A stretch of DNA of 64,000 nt from Ornithodoros turicata (GCF_037126465.1 NC_088210.1:16393511-16457510); one strand, 5' to 3'; shown: positions 1-12,204, counted from the stretch's first letter. Numbers and translations are program-made. Notes: generated by a model not told the origin, from the letters alone.

Positions 1-359
1 CTCAGAAGCTCACATCCTGCGTAGTTGTTTCATGTCACATTGTACTGCCTACATAATTTCGTGCACTGCTCTTTTCCATTGAATTCTCGCGGCGAATAAG
101 AAGTTCAAGTTACTATCGAAACAAAGCACAAATGTTGTTGTTATTTAAAGTTCCGTTCTGCCGTCTGAGACGCCATGCGGATGTGTCGTCTGCCGTGCTC
201 GTGATGGTGATCTCGCTCGTTGTTATTCCATTGTTCCAGAGAGTTTTGTCAGTGTTTCTCAGTTTTCCTTGTCGTTTCTCGTCTGCGTAGTTACAATTCA
301 GAGCTTACAGTTTTACCTACATTGCAGCACGCGTCACATCGTTCAGCTCCTGCGTAAAT
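1..359 (+). promoter_or_regulatory. 5' flank and probable 5' UTR of the PRXL2B-like gene
   Basis: This stretch carries no ORF of note and lies directly upstream of the start codon of the first gene. I see no convincing TATA box. It presumably holds the promoter and leader of PRXL2B, but that rests only on position. Confidence 0.35.
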
Positions 360-3300
360 ATGAGCGTTGCTAATGAAATTGGCAAGTTTTACATCAAGTC
401 AGCATCAACCGGCCAAGTAAGAGAGCTCTGTTGGGTTTCGATTTTCGGTTTGCGGTTTTTGAGCGACGCAGTGACGCAAGGACATCTTATCTATATACCA
501 TTTCCGTGACCCTCTCCAAAATTGGACACAGTCATGGGTCATATTGTAGAGCAACCCTTGTCTTCGACTGTTGATGTTGTGAAGCGCAGTATTGTTTGAT
601 GCAGGTCCACCGAAAACTGGAGTTATCCGCCATTCTCATTGCTGAGGCGCTACCTAATTAAAATATGTATACTCTTACCCACACAGCTGCTTTTGATGCA
701 CTTACACCCTTGCACTTACCTAGCTATGGGATCCAATTCTTATTCTTGTGATATAACTCATATGCCAGGTTGTCATAAAATTATTAAAAATATATATATG
801 TACTTCTCGGTAGGCGATCATCAAGGTCCAAACGTTTTCCTATAAATGTTGATTTTGCGCCTTGCCTACCTAGATTTTCCAGAAATCGATACCGATCCTA
901 ATATGGATGGATTTTATTCTAGGAATAATCAGTAGAACGGCAGTTATCAAACCCACCTTGGTGGGTTACCACACAGAGAGTGAGCAGGACAGAAAGGATT
1001 GAATCACAATATGCAAGATATGATGTACAAGACATGTAATCACAATGCTTTCCCACTTCTACCTTGAACTGTCATTTCTCATTGAAATTCCAAACAAAAC
1101 ATGGTCTACGGTTCTGTTTTGTACTAGCTCTTTTCCCTTGCACAAAACTCGTATCTTCATTTGCCATGCCCTCACACAATTTTGGCATCTCGTTTCCTAC
1201 GTCTGTGCAACATTCCACATTAACGTACAAATCGACAGCGTCATTAGGGCAAGCGTAACCCATCCACGTTTGAATTTTTATGCATGCAGAGCGTTTCCCT
1301 CGGAAGCCTATGGCAGGACAAGACGTGCGTGCTGATGTTTTTCCGTCGCTTTGCCTGTCCCTTCTGCCGCCTGGATGCCGTTCGCATCAGCGAGATCAAG
1401 CCAAAGTTGGACGCGGCAGACGTTAGTCTCATCGGAATCGGACACGAAGAAACTGGGCTGAAAGAATTTCTGGAGAAGGGATTCTTTAAAGGAGGTGGGC
1501 ATCAAATGAGGCTGCAACATTAAAGGGGCACTAAAGTGCAGAATGACACATGCTGTTCCCTTGACAGCAATGCTAAAGGAACAGGTGTCCGTTGTGACGT
1601 TTGTGATTCATGCGTGAACGAAACCGTAGTTTACGGTTTGCCTCCTCTCCCCTTCTCAAGAAGAGCGTCAATGAGGAGCGGCCTGTCATTGGTCCCCTCA
1701 AACGATTTGACCAATCATCGCGAGAGATCGTATGAGAAGACCAATGACAGGCCGCGCTTTTTGGGAAGTAGAGGAGAGGGAAAGCGCAAGTTACGATTTC
1801 GTTTGCGCATAAATCGTGAACGATGCAACGGATGAGCCCAGTTCCTTTTGTATTGTAACAGAATCTTTCACCACACGAGGAGAAATTCTTGCACTTTAAC
1901 ACCCCTTGAACTCAACTTGAATGTAATAGAAATGCTGTTTCCACAAAGTCAGGGGTGTGACAGCTGCATTAAACAGGATACCCAAGCGCAGCCTGAGTCA
2001 CAGGCCACTCGAAAGCCGTGCATAGCTACATCAGACACGCAGTGTCTTTAGAATATAAGTTGTACAGTGTTGGCAGATAAGTTCCCAGAGTATGTTATGG
2101 AGCTCAATTGATATAAAACATTTCCAATAATAGAAATAGCAAATGGAATTCTTTCTCTGTTTTCAGATCTTTACATCGATGGTGAGAGGAACACATACAA
2201 GGCATTGAACTTCAAACGGTATGACTACTTAAATAAAGCAGATAACTTCCTCTCCTGAATGTTGCACTGTATCCAACTTCTCTGCCTGTAGGTACAACAT
2301 TTTGAGCATTTTCCCAGCCATCCTTACCAGTGCTTCCAGAGCTAAAGCTGCAGCTGTAAGAACAACTATTTTCTAAGTACTACAGAGTGTCCCAGTCAGA
2401 ATGTGTGTTCCCATTCCCTTGTTAGTGGGTTGCATGTGCATGCTTTTTGGAGATTGTATGCAGCATTATATTGTGCAATCACTGCACTGCAACATAAACG
2501 AATTTCAATGTGAAGAAAAGTAACTATTGTTGGCCGCACTTCCAGATTCCAGCATGGAAACCTTACTTTAACTTGGCAAATTTAGGGAGTTCAGTTCCAT
2601 AATTAAATATCTTTTAAGTAAAGTATGATAAAACTACTTGTGGTACATTGCAAGAGTTCCCCCATAGATAAATACTGTTGGCTGCATAATTTTCAGACAA
2701 GTGGATTTTTTCATAGACTTTTGTGACAAACAAAGCAAAACACCCTGTAGTTGTCAGTACTGTTATTACTCAGACAAGATGAACAAACAGTAACATATTC
2801 CACATTGCATCCTGCTGGGCATTGGAGTTGTATTGCATATTAAAAAGTACCATAAAAGCCCTGCCTAAAGCACTCCCAAATTGCAATTTCAATTACTGTG
2901 GAGACTAATTTACGGCCGCATCATGTGCAACCAAAAATATGCAAATATAATATAAACAAAATTTAAATATAAACAAAAAAGATTCATAGCAGTCTTATTA
3001 GGACCACCAAACTGCTACACTTCACTAGCCTTTAATGTTTAGATTGGCAAAGCATTCTTTTGTCAACACCTATTTGATGACATGTGCTATGGAAAGAGCA
3101 CAAAACCGAAATTCTTTGGTGGCCTCTTAGAAAACGTTGCCCTGGCTTCAAAATGTGACTGAATGAGGCGCATCCAAGGAATATTTACACACTGGGAACC
3201 ATAGCGGTCTTGCTGGGACACTCGGTACAAAGATTGGTGTTATTGCATTGACATTACTGACTTCACTGTATCAACGTCTTTTGACCAGGCCAGAGATGCT

Positions 3301-4269
3301 GCTGTAGGTGGTGACATGACCACTGGCGATGGCCTGCAAACTGGAGGAACACTAATCGTCGAGAAAGGTAACATCACTGGATTGTTCCTAGTGTTTTGTG
3401 TGAAATTCTCTTCTACATACACTTAGAGCCTAGTGTTGTTTTGGGGTTAAACTCATCATTGCCCGATTTGCATTGTCAAGTGACAAAGTGCAAATTCCGT
3501 CGCCAGTGCAGGCACTCAGGAAAGCTAAGCACTGTGAATTCATAGCACTGGCATCTCACGTTCGTCTCAAGTGTGAGAGACACATTTTTTCCCCACATAA
3601 TTGGTATTTTCAGCCCTGAAATGAAACTAGACTTTCCCTCCCATGATTTTCGAAAGACGTAATCCCCCCCCCAAAAAAACAAAAATCGAACAAAAAAAAA
3701 AGAACAATACAGGGGTCGAAGTGTAACAAAACCTCCCCATTGGGTCCCTATCTCCGCGATGTCAACCTCACTCATCCTCTTACGGGCTCTTGGAAGAAGT
3801 TGAGAGGTTTCCATGTTGCACGTGGATCCAAGTCCCCCTCTCGCGTGCTGCAATTCAAATAACACTTTTGTCTTTTAGTTGTGCAACTTGCCACTGCATG
3901 TTGAAAAATTCATGGATGGGCCTTTCACTACTCTTTTAATGTACAATAATTTACAGTTTTAATACTATTTATAATAGGGGAAAGTGACGTTCTGTTCTCC
4001 CTGAATGTGTATGGACTTGTACCATACAAGCCAGACCAAAATGCAACGATAAAAATGCTAATCTAACGCGCAAATTAGCCTTCATACGAAGTTCGTCAAC
4101 ACTGCTTGCCCTCTCTCTTGCAAATGCTGCAACGAAACCATAATACAACTGCTACACAGGTGGCTCTAAAGTGCTGCTGAACTACAAACAAGACACCCCC
4201 GATGCCTACGTCGGGAACGACGCCATACTGAAGGCACTTGGGCTGGACCCGGAATCTTCGAAAGATTGA
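360..4269 (+). CDS. PRXL2B: Prostamide/prostaglandin F synthase (peroxiredoxin-like 2B)
   Basis: Six exons: 360-416, 1290-1494, 2167-2218, 2292-2355, 3289-3367 and 4160-4269. All have GT-AG borders and compatible phases, and together encode 188 aa. Exon 1 starts at the only sensible ATG (MSVANEIGKFY). Exon 2 holds the thioredoxin-fold active region RRFACPFCRLDA, with a CxxC at residues 42-45, followed by IGIGHEETGLKEFL. Later exons give LYIDGERNTYKALNFKRYN and the C-terminal GGTLIVEKGGSKVLL. These are hallmarks of the FAM213B/PRXL2B family, whose members reduce prostaglandin H2 and prostamide H2 to the F2alpha forms in the cytosol with thioredoxin-like chemistry. The length is close to the vertebrate protein. 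Substrate use in this species is inferred from the family. Intron 2 contains a palindromic MITE. The gene is convergent with SF3B4. Confidence 0.93.
1521..1910. mobile_element. Palindromic MITE in PRXL2B intron 2
   Basis: The left end AAAGGGGCACTAAAGTGCA is matched in inverse at the right end (TGCACTTTAACACCCCTT). The interior is also largely self-complementary: the 'gcctgtcattggtc' segment near 1681 pairs with 'gaccaatgacaggc' near 1740. Related left ends occur near 26107 and 42981. There is no coding capacity; the overlapping short ORFs are translations of the hairpin arms. Confidence 0.75.
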
Positions 4270-4414
4270 CTTTTCCAGTGACCGTTCACTGCTGCGAACA
4301 GTATTTACTGCGTGTGTATTTAGCATATACGTATTATATTCCCACGTAGATACGACAGGATGATTATGCGTAAGAGTAACGTATATTTACACAGTGTACC
4401 CTTTATTATGTCAT

Positions 4415-4420
4415 ATTAAA
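4415..4420 (+). terminator. Candidate poly(A) signal for PRXL2B
   Basis: ATTAAA about 145 bp after the stop codon, in an A/T-rich 3' flank. This is the best candidate signal before the convergent SF3B4 stop codon at 4805. Confidence 0.45.
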
Positions 4421-4804
4421 CGTATTACAGTTACACCTGTACAAAGGCTATGGTCTCATTATTGTGCGAGAAATGTTGAGATGCCAATTGTAATGCACAA
4501 AATAGGTTAACACTTTTTGGGAGGTGGACTTTGAAATGGGCGCTCGATAACAAAGGTATCTGTGAGGTTAGTGAAGGTTTGGATTCACACTGTCTAACGT
4601 GATGATGATAGGAGGGCATGGACCATTGCTGTCTTCAGATAATTTGTGCAATCGAAATATAAGTTCCCACAACAGTGCATAATGACACGTAAACTGGAAC
4701 AGACCAAGACTGTATCCGAAAAAAAAACACACAAAAAAAAACAGATGCTTTGAAAATGTGACTGGTATTGTTGAAACGAAATAAGAAAAACTGAACAAAC
4801 TGTG

Positions 4805-7800
4805 TTATGCACTGGTTGGCGGGGGAGGAGGTGGGGGAGGTGCACTGGGAGGAGGAGGAGCCCCCGAAGGCGGCGGCGGCGCTCCAGAAGGCGGTGGGGG
4901 AGGGGGAGCACCAGACGGAGGGGGCGGCGGAGGAGGTGGTGGGGGCCCTCCGGGTGCAGCCCTCGGTGGTGGGGGTGGAGGCGGTGCGCCGGGGGGTCCT
5001 GGCGGCCACGGTGGCCTCATGCCCGGTGGCAGTCCTGCATAAAAAACAGCGCTTTAGAGGGCGCCGGCAGCTGTCTCGGGACCAAAATGATGTGGCGCCC
5101 TCGATTTTTCAACAGATACCAATCTTTGTACAGCTGCAGCGGACGTCAATCGTAGCCACGGAATGCAGCGAGACAAACTCACCGAAGCCCGGTGGTGGGG
5201 GCGGTGGCGGCGCTGGTGGTCGTCCTCCCACGAAGCCCGCGGGAGGAGGTGGTGGTGGACGCATTCCCGGAGGGGGAAACGGGGGCATGCCAGGGGGTCC
5301 TGCAATAGATTACTGTCTTTGTAACCCAGTCTTATTATAATAGGATTATCAGTTTACCCATCGGCGGTGGAGGTGGCATCCGGTCGTGACCGGGCGGGGG
5401 TCCGGGTGGTGGGGGCATCATGCCGAAGCCCTGGGGTGGGTGCATGGGCGGTGGCGGCATTCCCACTGCGGAAGGAAACTCTTACATAAGTGGTGCTCCG
5501 GTGTGTGGAGTGGAGTTTAGAGTATGCTTTGATTCCTGCACTTCAGGTTTAAATCCACCGTGTCTTAAAGTGTCACTTTAAATCGGGTTTATCATTAGAG
5601 CCTCAAGTTTTCGGGAAATATTTTTTCCTACATTCGGGGGATAAAAATCGGGTAAATAAAATGTGCACTAAATTCATGCAAATTCGGGTGAAAAAACTTC
5701 CGGTATGCTAAATTCGGGGAGAAATCGGGCTCAGTTATTCAAACTAACTGTAGCGGTTTGGTACAAACGGTGATGTAACTGCATTTTTCTGCCAAACAAA
5801 TAAGGTAGTGCATTCCTACAGACATCCAAGTGAGGGCAATTTGCCAGGCAAAAATCGGGTTTCACCCTAAAGAGGCAACCTTCAATTCGGGGTGCAAATT
5901 CGGGGAAGAATCGGGTAAAACCCTAAAGCTTCCTGCTCTAAAGATAGCGTGTCAAAGCAACTTGTACACTGCCACCAAGTTGCTGGCGTCCTTGGACAGG
6001 TCTGAACCTGCAACCTTCGGGTCAGCAAGCAAACACGTACACTACAAACTGAGCCCCACTGAGGCCAGCAGAGTACAACAGAGCCACGTTCTAATGAGGT
6101 TTTCGTGGAATATTGAAATCAAAGTTCTTACTTGATGCTGGAGGGGGTGGAGGTCCTCCAGGCGGGAATGGTGGAGGCATCGGTCGGAATGCACCTGGTG
6201 GTAGTCCAGTGGGAGGCAAAGGAGGAAGACCTCCAGGCATGGGTGGAGGCATGGATGGCATAGGAGGGGGTGGAACGCTTATGCCACCTGAAATAGTATT
6301 CACAACCAATAAGCATCGCAGCAGGTAACACCGCAATAACCCTCCAGTGCAAAAAAAAAAAAGTGTGTATGTTGTGTGTGATGTTCAGATGCTGTGTACG
6401 TGCCTGCATATCTGATAACATACCACTTTCCTATATGGTAAACTTTACAATACAGTTCTGATATCACATTCAGGCCCCGAAACTGTGTACCTTCTCTACG
6501 GCAAGAAAATACTGTGTGTGACAGCTCCTTTTCCTTTTGGTTGCAGCGGCTACTTATTTACTTACCACCCTGAGACATAGCCAATGGCCCCATGGGAGGA
6601 GGTGCAGGCGGTGCAGTAGTCATGCCAACGCTCGCTGCTCCCACCTGCGTCGGTGGGGCATCAGCAAAGAGTTGATGGGGCCGATCAGAGTGGGCCAGGG
6701 GGTTCTGAGCAGCCAGGAGACGTTCTGTAAACAAAAATATACCACTTCTGAATTTGGACACTATTACTACAATGATGGCTTAGACAGGCCTTTTTGGCCC
6801 AACTATGCTCTATTATGTCTGCTCACACTCTAAAAAGGGTTAATAATTAAGCGGTCCGGTAGATCATGGTTAAAAGCACTAAAAACACTCTAAATCAAAC
6901 ACAAATGTATTGCGCAGCACAAATACAGGGTGTTTATTTTTATCCTTTACATAATTTTTATAACAACAACAACAACTTTATTTTTAAGATGAGGAATGGG
7001 GCAGGGGCGATATCCTACCCCCATCGCTGGTGGTGATTAAATAATGAATATTCGAAATAATAATAATCGGGAATTAAATAATGAGCCCCTTCACAATAAG
7101 GTTTGAAGCCCTACTGTGTCCAAAAGAGCTCTGAGGGCAGAGCATTGGTGGGCTGGGCTTGCTCAAGGACCGAGCAATTTTTATAGGGAGAAGGGGCGAG
7201 AGCCCACCTCACTGAGGGACTCGGAGAGTGTGGTTCGGAAAGGTTGGTAGAGTAGACAATGAGGAAGAATGTGCTCCAGATCCTCTAGAGTACAGCAGTG
7301 ACAGCATGTCTCAAGCGGGAATGCCACTGAGCTGTAAAAGCCACATCGAGTCGCATTCGATGAATAAATGCAGCATCTTGACGAGAGATGTTTTGTGGCA
7401 TGCGGAAAGCGAGCGTTGGATCAACTCCTTTCGGCATAGATGGGGGAGAATGTCAGTTGTCCATTGGCGGGAAGCCAGGGGCTTCACGAGGCATCGACGA
7501 ATGGAACGACGGTCTCCTCTCAGCAGCGCAATACTCATTCGCTTCCGATACGAAAGAGCTGCTTCTGTGGCGCTGTCGGCCTGCTCTTTTCCCCACAGCA
7601 CCAGATAAGCCTCCGTCGTCATAGATGACGCGCTCTTGAGGCGTGCTTTTTCAGTTTTGGCTCATTTGCATACTCAAATTCGGCGACTGATAATTCACGG
7701 CACGCACTCTTTTCTGTATCTTTAAAAGATAGAATGGCTTTCAATGAGGATTATCTCCCATTCTGCTATCTCGCTTTTGCCCAAAATTCCCTAATTAAAT

Positions 7801-9606
7801 ATCTAATAATAATTAGATTAGACACCTAGGTACATTAGGACACCTTAGACACATTAGGTAATTAGACACCTCGTAGTTACATACTCTCTTCCAGAGGAAG
7901 TCCGCCTGGCCGTATAACTCAACCGCAAAAAACGACATCTGTGCTGTTCTCATAGCTTTGTTAATAAAAATTCTGTAAAGGATAAAAATAAACACCCTGT
8001 TACTCTCTACAGTGCGGCTTAGAAACCTAACAGTATGCAACAAGAAGATAAATTTTTAAAAATTATATTCCGTGCTAGCACATCGAAGCAACTGTCGCTA
8101 TCAGCGGCATGCAGATAAGGAGAAGAAAGCAGGAAGGAGCGGAGGACGGGGGGTTAGCGTGCATCCTGGGGCGACTTCAAGAGGAATTGTGCCGGCATTC
8201 GTCCAGAAAGTGTGCTGGAAACAAGATCTAGCAGCATTATACTTACCGGCTGCAGAACCATGACGTTCCCCTTTGGAATCCTTCTTGAATGCGTACGAGA
8301 TAGTGATAGCTCTGTTACACAAGTACTGCCCATTCATGGCCTCGATAGCGGCATCGGAAGCTTCAAAACTTGCAAAGTTGATGAAGGCGTAACCTTTCGA
8401 ATTACCAGTTTCTGGATCCCGCATGATCTGCACAAAAAATGCAAAATATTCATGATGCCTCAGCTTGCGAACAGAAACGCTGAGGACCTACTTTGGGTGT
8501 CTGCAGGATAACTCCAAAGGCGCTGAATGTGTCATACAGCAACTTTTCGTCGACTTCCGGGTCCAAGTTGCCAATGAAAATGTTGGCACCCACGTCCAAG
8601 TTCTTCTGGTGTGCTGAAGCCTAAAAAAATCCGATGTGCATCTGACTGTCCGAGTATGAACTTGGCATATTAAATGTGCTTGAAAGCACCGTTCGCAAAT
8701 ATTTGGCTCAAATACGGCAACTACACTTCGACCAGTGGCAGAAGCGGGATGGGGAAGATGGCACTCGGGGGGGTAATGTGGGGTTAGATCAAATTAGCGT
8801 GATTGGATGGAACGCCCCACACTCGCTAGGTGGTGCCGGCATCAGATAGTAAATGTCATTGCCGCAGTTTATCCAATTCTTCTGTTGAATGTTAAATGTC
8901 CTCACCTTGTTGACACGAATAGGCTTCCCATACAGTTTAATCATGTTCATGATCTTGATGGCATAATCGGCATCTTCCTCACCGAGAAATTCGACAAAGC
9001 CATAGCCCTGATGTGAACCGGAGACTCGGTCCTTTGGCATGTGAACGTTCACTGTAAAAAAAAACAGAACACGTCCAACTGTTCAATGGACTCCGGACAG
9101 CACAGTAGTTCAGTGATCTTACCTACGGGTCCTGCTTGAACAAATAATTCCCAAAGGATAGCGTCAGAGACCTTGTCATCGAGGCCACCAACATATATGG
9201 TGGCATCTGAAATGACAGAAGCAAGTGACAGAAGCGGCATGTAGCCTTTACTACGCTTGCAGCACCGTGAGACTACGACATTCGTGTGAACTTTACCACA
9301 AATGTGGAAATACAATACAAATACAACAATACATTTGCTTCCAACACCACGTGAAAATTTAATGTAAATCCAACCTGCAAAAAGTTGCAAGCGTGCCGGA
9401 AAACAAACGTGTCTCCAACGCTTTGCTGTCTATGTTAAATAAAGCGTTGCAGGGGCAAAAAAATTAAAACATGATAGTAAATATGCAAAAGCAATCTTCT
9501 CCAATTACATACAAACGCAGATCAAGGGTAAACGCTCATTAATGTCATAAATAACACAAAAATTGAGCATACCTTGGTTCCTTTCGGCGATCGGTCCCGC
9601 CGCCAT
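4805..9606 (-). CDS. SF3B4: Splicing factor 3B subunit 4 (SAP49)
   Basis: Ten exons on the minus strand: 9606-9573, 9206-9123, 9051-8906, 8620-8492, 8427-8247, 6724-6566, 6287-6132, 5465-5358, 5299-5183 and 5034-4805. They encode 447 aa; the human protein has 424. The start [11 protein letters not shown] is the family signature. RRM1 (about 13-91; [31 protein letters not shown]) and RRM2 (about 100-180; [32 protein letters not shown]) are intact, followed by the conserved [19 protein letters not shown]. From residue 193 onward the protein is Pro/Gly/Met-rich and ends in long polyproline. SF3B4 is a U2 snRNP SF3b subunit in the nucleus that contacts pre-mRNA near the branch point. Exons 6-9 are each a multiple of three and phase 1-1, so the proline tail could be shortened by exon skipping without a frameshift. 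Intron 5 carries a 1.07-kb transposon. Confidence 0.97.
5557..5940. repeat. Dispersed 'TCGGG'-rich repeat in SF3B4 intron 7
   Basis: This intron is filled with repeated motifs such as AAATCGGGTTT, AATTCGGGG and GGGTAAAACCCTAAAG. Similar sequence recurs near 31125-31586, 57040-57512 and 63780-63910, so it is an interspersed family. No ORF. Confidence 0.6.
6926..7999. mobile_element. Inverted-repeat transposon-like element in SF3B4 intron 5
   Basis: Perfect 26-bp terminal inverted repeats occupy 6926-6951 and 7974-7999 (outer part CAGGGTGTTTATTTTT). A further dozen bases inward are similar. I could not find a matching target duplication. The interior includes the 3' part of a LINE on the minus strand, so the element is composite. 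A related solitary end (AAACACCCTG-like) lies near 32791. Confidence 0.75.
6960..7625 (-). pseudogene. Degenerate 3' end of a non-LTR retrotransposon
   Basis: Minus-strand translation gives, in broken frames, a run ending in a Cys-His module ([16 protein letters not shown], about 7305-7250). This resembles the C..C....E..H.L..C motif after the reverse transcriptase and RNase H regions of R1/CR1/RTE-like LINEs. The upstream part reads [20 protein letters not shown]. Frameshifts and the lack of a reverse transcriptase core show it is a dead, 5'-truncated copy. Its tail ends in a TTG-type repeat near 6960. Clade assignment would need a search. Confidence 0.55.
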
Positions 9607-10154
9607 GTTGTTCAGTGATCACGATGGCGACTGGAATTCTGCCTTGTTTTTGTCAAAAACTGCAGTTGGTCAAAACGGTGTATATTACCGTAGGCTGATC
9701 GTACATACGAACCGCAAATCGATTTGAAATATTGAACGAACATGATAACCTTATTATTGTTGTCTTCTTTTCACACAAATCCCTGCAACTTTTTGAAGTG
9801 ATTCTGGTTTCGGCCCTTTCTTTCGGTGCTTTCAGTAGAGCCTTTCTCTAACAAAAACAAAAAAAAACACTTCTTTCTTTTGACTTTGGTTACAATAACA
9901 GAGCAATCATATACAGAACAAAACAGCCTGTGCTTCAAGACGATCTCCCTCGCACTACATCCGTGGCCGCTGCCTGGCATATGCATGATTTTCTTGAGCA
10001 TCACCTTTCACCAGCGACCCCGACAGCTACTTGCTAAATTACTTTTTTTTTTTTTTGCGTTGTGACAAAATTGTACAAATAAAAAATGCGATGGCTACAT
10101 AACAAACATCGGGAACGGAAAGAAGATGAAGACCATAAACAATGGTTTAGGGAC
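9607..10154. promoter_or_regulatory. Divergent intergenic region, SF3B4 and LDLa-protein gene
   Basis: About 550 bp separate two divergently transcribed start codons. The SF3B4 start has a strong CAACATGGCGGC context. The region is A/T-rich with a poly-T run near 10043. It probably serves as a shared promoter region, though no core element is obvious. Confidence 0.4.
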
Positions 10155-12204
10155 ATGGCTGGTCCAGCCAGCTTTGCCCGACCAAAAATCTTGCTATGCA
10201 GCATTCTTATTGTGCTACTCAGCATTACTGAAAAGTTGTGTGCTGTAAAGCAAAATGATGACGACACCCGAAGCAGTGGAACGTACGCTACGTCAATTCC
10301 CTTCTGGAATGAAAGCGATAACGTCTCTGTTCTGTATGTCACACAAACACGCTCAATTGAATATTGGACGTTGACGAGTTCGACTGCATTTTACCACGGC
10401 TTCATGATGGTTCCTCCTGAACGAATGCATATCGTCCTCACCCTCATAAGGTACGCCTTTGGAACTGTGCCCTGTGTGTCGCGGTCTCTAGCTAGAGCGG
10501 ACAGCACAGATGACGACAGGGCTGGCATCCTCAAGGTAATTCCTTTGCACTCATACAATATGGAAACACCTAGTGGCGTGCCTGTGATTGGTGGGCTCTT
10601 ATATATCATGTCGATTAACGATTGGGCCTTAATAGAAACGACTGCGCCGTATTTCACCATTTCCTTCGGGGGTTCGCAGATGGTGATGGCGCTCCGTTTT
10701 CAGGGATCCCTAGGGCCAAGTGCGCTTCAAGGTGGTTCTCTTGTATTAGTTCAGTCGCGCAATTGTGTCGGTATACAGTCGTGAGCTCTGTTTGGAGCTC
10801 ACCCGCGAGACATAAGGGCTGCTGGAAGGTGATCTAGAGAGGCCCTTGACTAGAGGGAATGGCAAAGGAAGGCGTTGCGTGAAAGTGTTCCCGAGAGGAA
10901 TCCTTGAGGCGCACTAAGCTCAAAGGATACCCGAGGGCAGAGCGAGGATACGACGGAAAGAGAGGGCCCCTTGATGGTTCACCAGGGGCAAGGGATATTT
11001 TAGGGTGGAATGTGAATACGGCGGAAAGAGAGGACCCCTTGAAGGAACCACTATAGGCTGCTGGAACACCTATAGAGGCTGAGCGATATGGCCGAAAGAG
11101 AGGGCCCTTGAAGTGCGCACTAGGCTCTGGGGAACCCTGAATGCGGAGCGAGAATACGGCCGAAAGAGATGGCCCTTGAAGGGCGCACTAGTCTCTGGGG
11201 AACCCTGAAGGCGGAGCGAGAATACGGATGAAGGAGATGGCCCCCCGAAGGGAGCACTAGACTCTAGGGACCTCTAACGGTGGAGCGATAATACGGTGGA
11301 AAGACAGGGCCTCTTGTCATTCGAGGTGACAGCTGGCTAGGAGCGTGCTATGTGGGTCTGTATTTAGCGTAGACTATCGGTTCTTGCAGCACTTTCGTTT
11401 TTATCGAACTGTCGCTTATATCGAATTTTCCCTGTTCCCGTTGACTTTGTAATAACGAAACTTCACTGTATACCAACGCTTGGGCGGTCAAGTTGGGGGC
11501 GCAAATTATGCGAGTATACACGGTATTTCATCGGCCACCTGTCATGTTGTCAACACGTGGAGGTAAACCTCTACTTCGCGCAACTTCTGTATATAACGAT
11601 CATTACCCGTCAGTGTCACCGATCCTTTCTTTTCTACTTCTACCAGATCAGCATACTGAGGAATGGCACCGTCTACAACGAGTCCAGCTACTGCGACACA
11701 AACGTGTTCGACGCTTCAAGTTCTCCCGCTTTTCTGGCTCGCTCCACCGCTCGCGAGTGCATCTTCCTCGAATTCAACCTGACGACTCCGGAGCAGCCCT
11801 CGCTTTGCGGCTTCGAAGTCTTGGTCACCCTGGCACAGAAGCCACGCGCCCGCTCGGCGTGCGTTCCTCCCGAGAATTACCTCTGCCGCAACGACATCTG
11901 CATCGCGTATGGTCTCGTCTGCGACGGCGACAACAACTGCGGCGACAGCAGCGACGAAGCCAATTGCAGTGCGCGAAAAGGGTCACGTGTCTGGGTGGTT
12001 CTCATCTGCGTCGTGGCGGGGTTTGCCGTGATGATCTCGTGCTTGGTCTGCATTAATTACTCGCTGCAGAGACGTTACGTTTGCGCGTCGCCTTCTGGGA
12101 TTCGCATATTTTCGTTCAGAGGATTCGATTCGCAAATGGAGGAGCCCGATAACAGCGGAAGCTCTGGAAACGATGTCGGCACACAGGAAGGGCGGCGTGT
12201 GTGA
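10155..12204 (+). CDS. Single-pass membrane protein with an LDL-receptor class A module
   Basis: Two exons, 10155-10535 and 11647-12204, join at phase 0 (AAG|gtaat ... taccag|ATC) to encode 312 aa. An in-frame ATG at 10086 would add 23 polar residues. I prefer 10155 because it places a signal peptide (ILLCSILIVLLSI, cleavage after LCA) at the N terminus. The first ~170 residues of the ectodomain look CUB-like, with paired Cys and NxS/T sites. An LDLa domain follows at about 199-234: six Cys and the calcium site CDGDNNCGDSSDE. Next are a transmembrane helix at about 243-266 (VWVVLICVVAGFAVMI) and a short tail of about 45 residues. The order CUB-like, LDLa, TM recalls Neto/SOL-type receptor auxiliary proteins, but I do not recognise an orthologue. 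It is expected at the cell surface; the ligand is unknown. Confidence 0.72.
10815..11325 (+). repeat. Minisatellite of about 68 bp units
   Basis: About seven degenerate direct repeats. The core CGGAAAGAGAGG(GC)CCCTTGA recurs near 10954, 11022, 11092, 11160, 11226 and 11294, a spacing of 67-70 bp, with flanking gagcgagaatacgg and gcgcactaggctct. It lies wholly within the single intron of the LDLa-protein gene. Confidence 0.85.

Noticed and set aside
1536..1902. Overlapping plus and minus ORFs of about 100 aa
   Set aside because: They mirror each other across a foldback MITE.
4807..5340. Long plus-strand ORF opposite the SF3B4 proline-rich exons
   Set aside because: It is the antisense of CCN proline codons and reads as Gly/Arg/Glu low complexity. 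The minus strand has the splice sites and the family match.
10536..10784. Extension of the LDLa-protein first exon
   Set aside because: The frame stays open, but a donor at 10535 joins in phase with the clearly related second exon. The extension has no recognisable domain.
11557..11646. Start of the LDLa gene at the ORF beginning upstream of exon 2
   Set aside because: It would lack a signal peptide, and the sequence before 11647 is a typical pyrimidine-rich acceptor.
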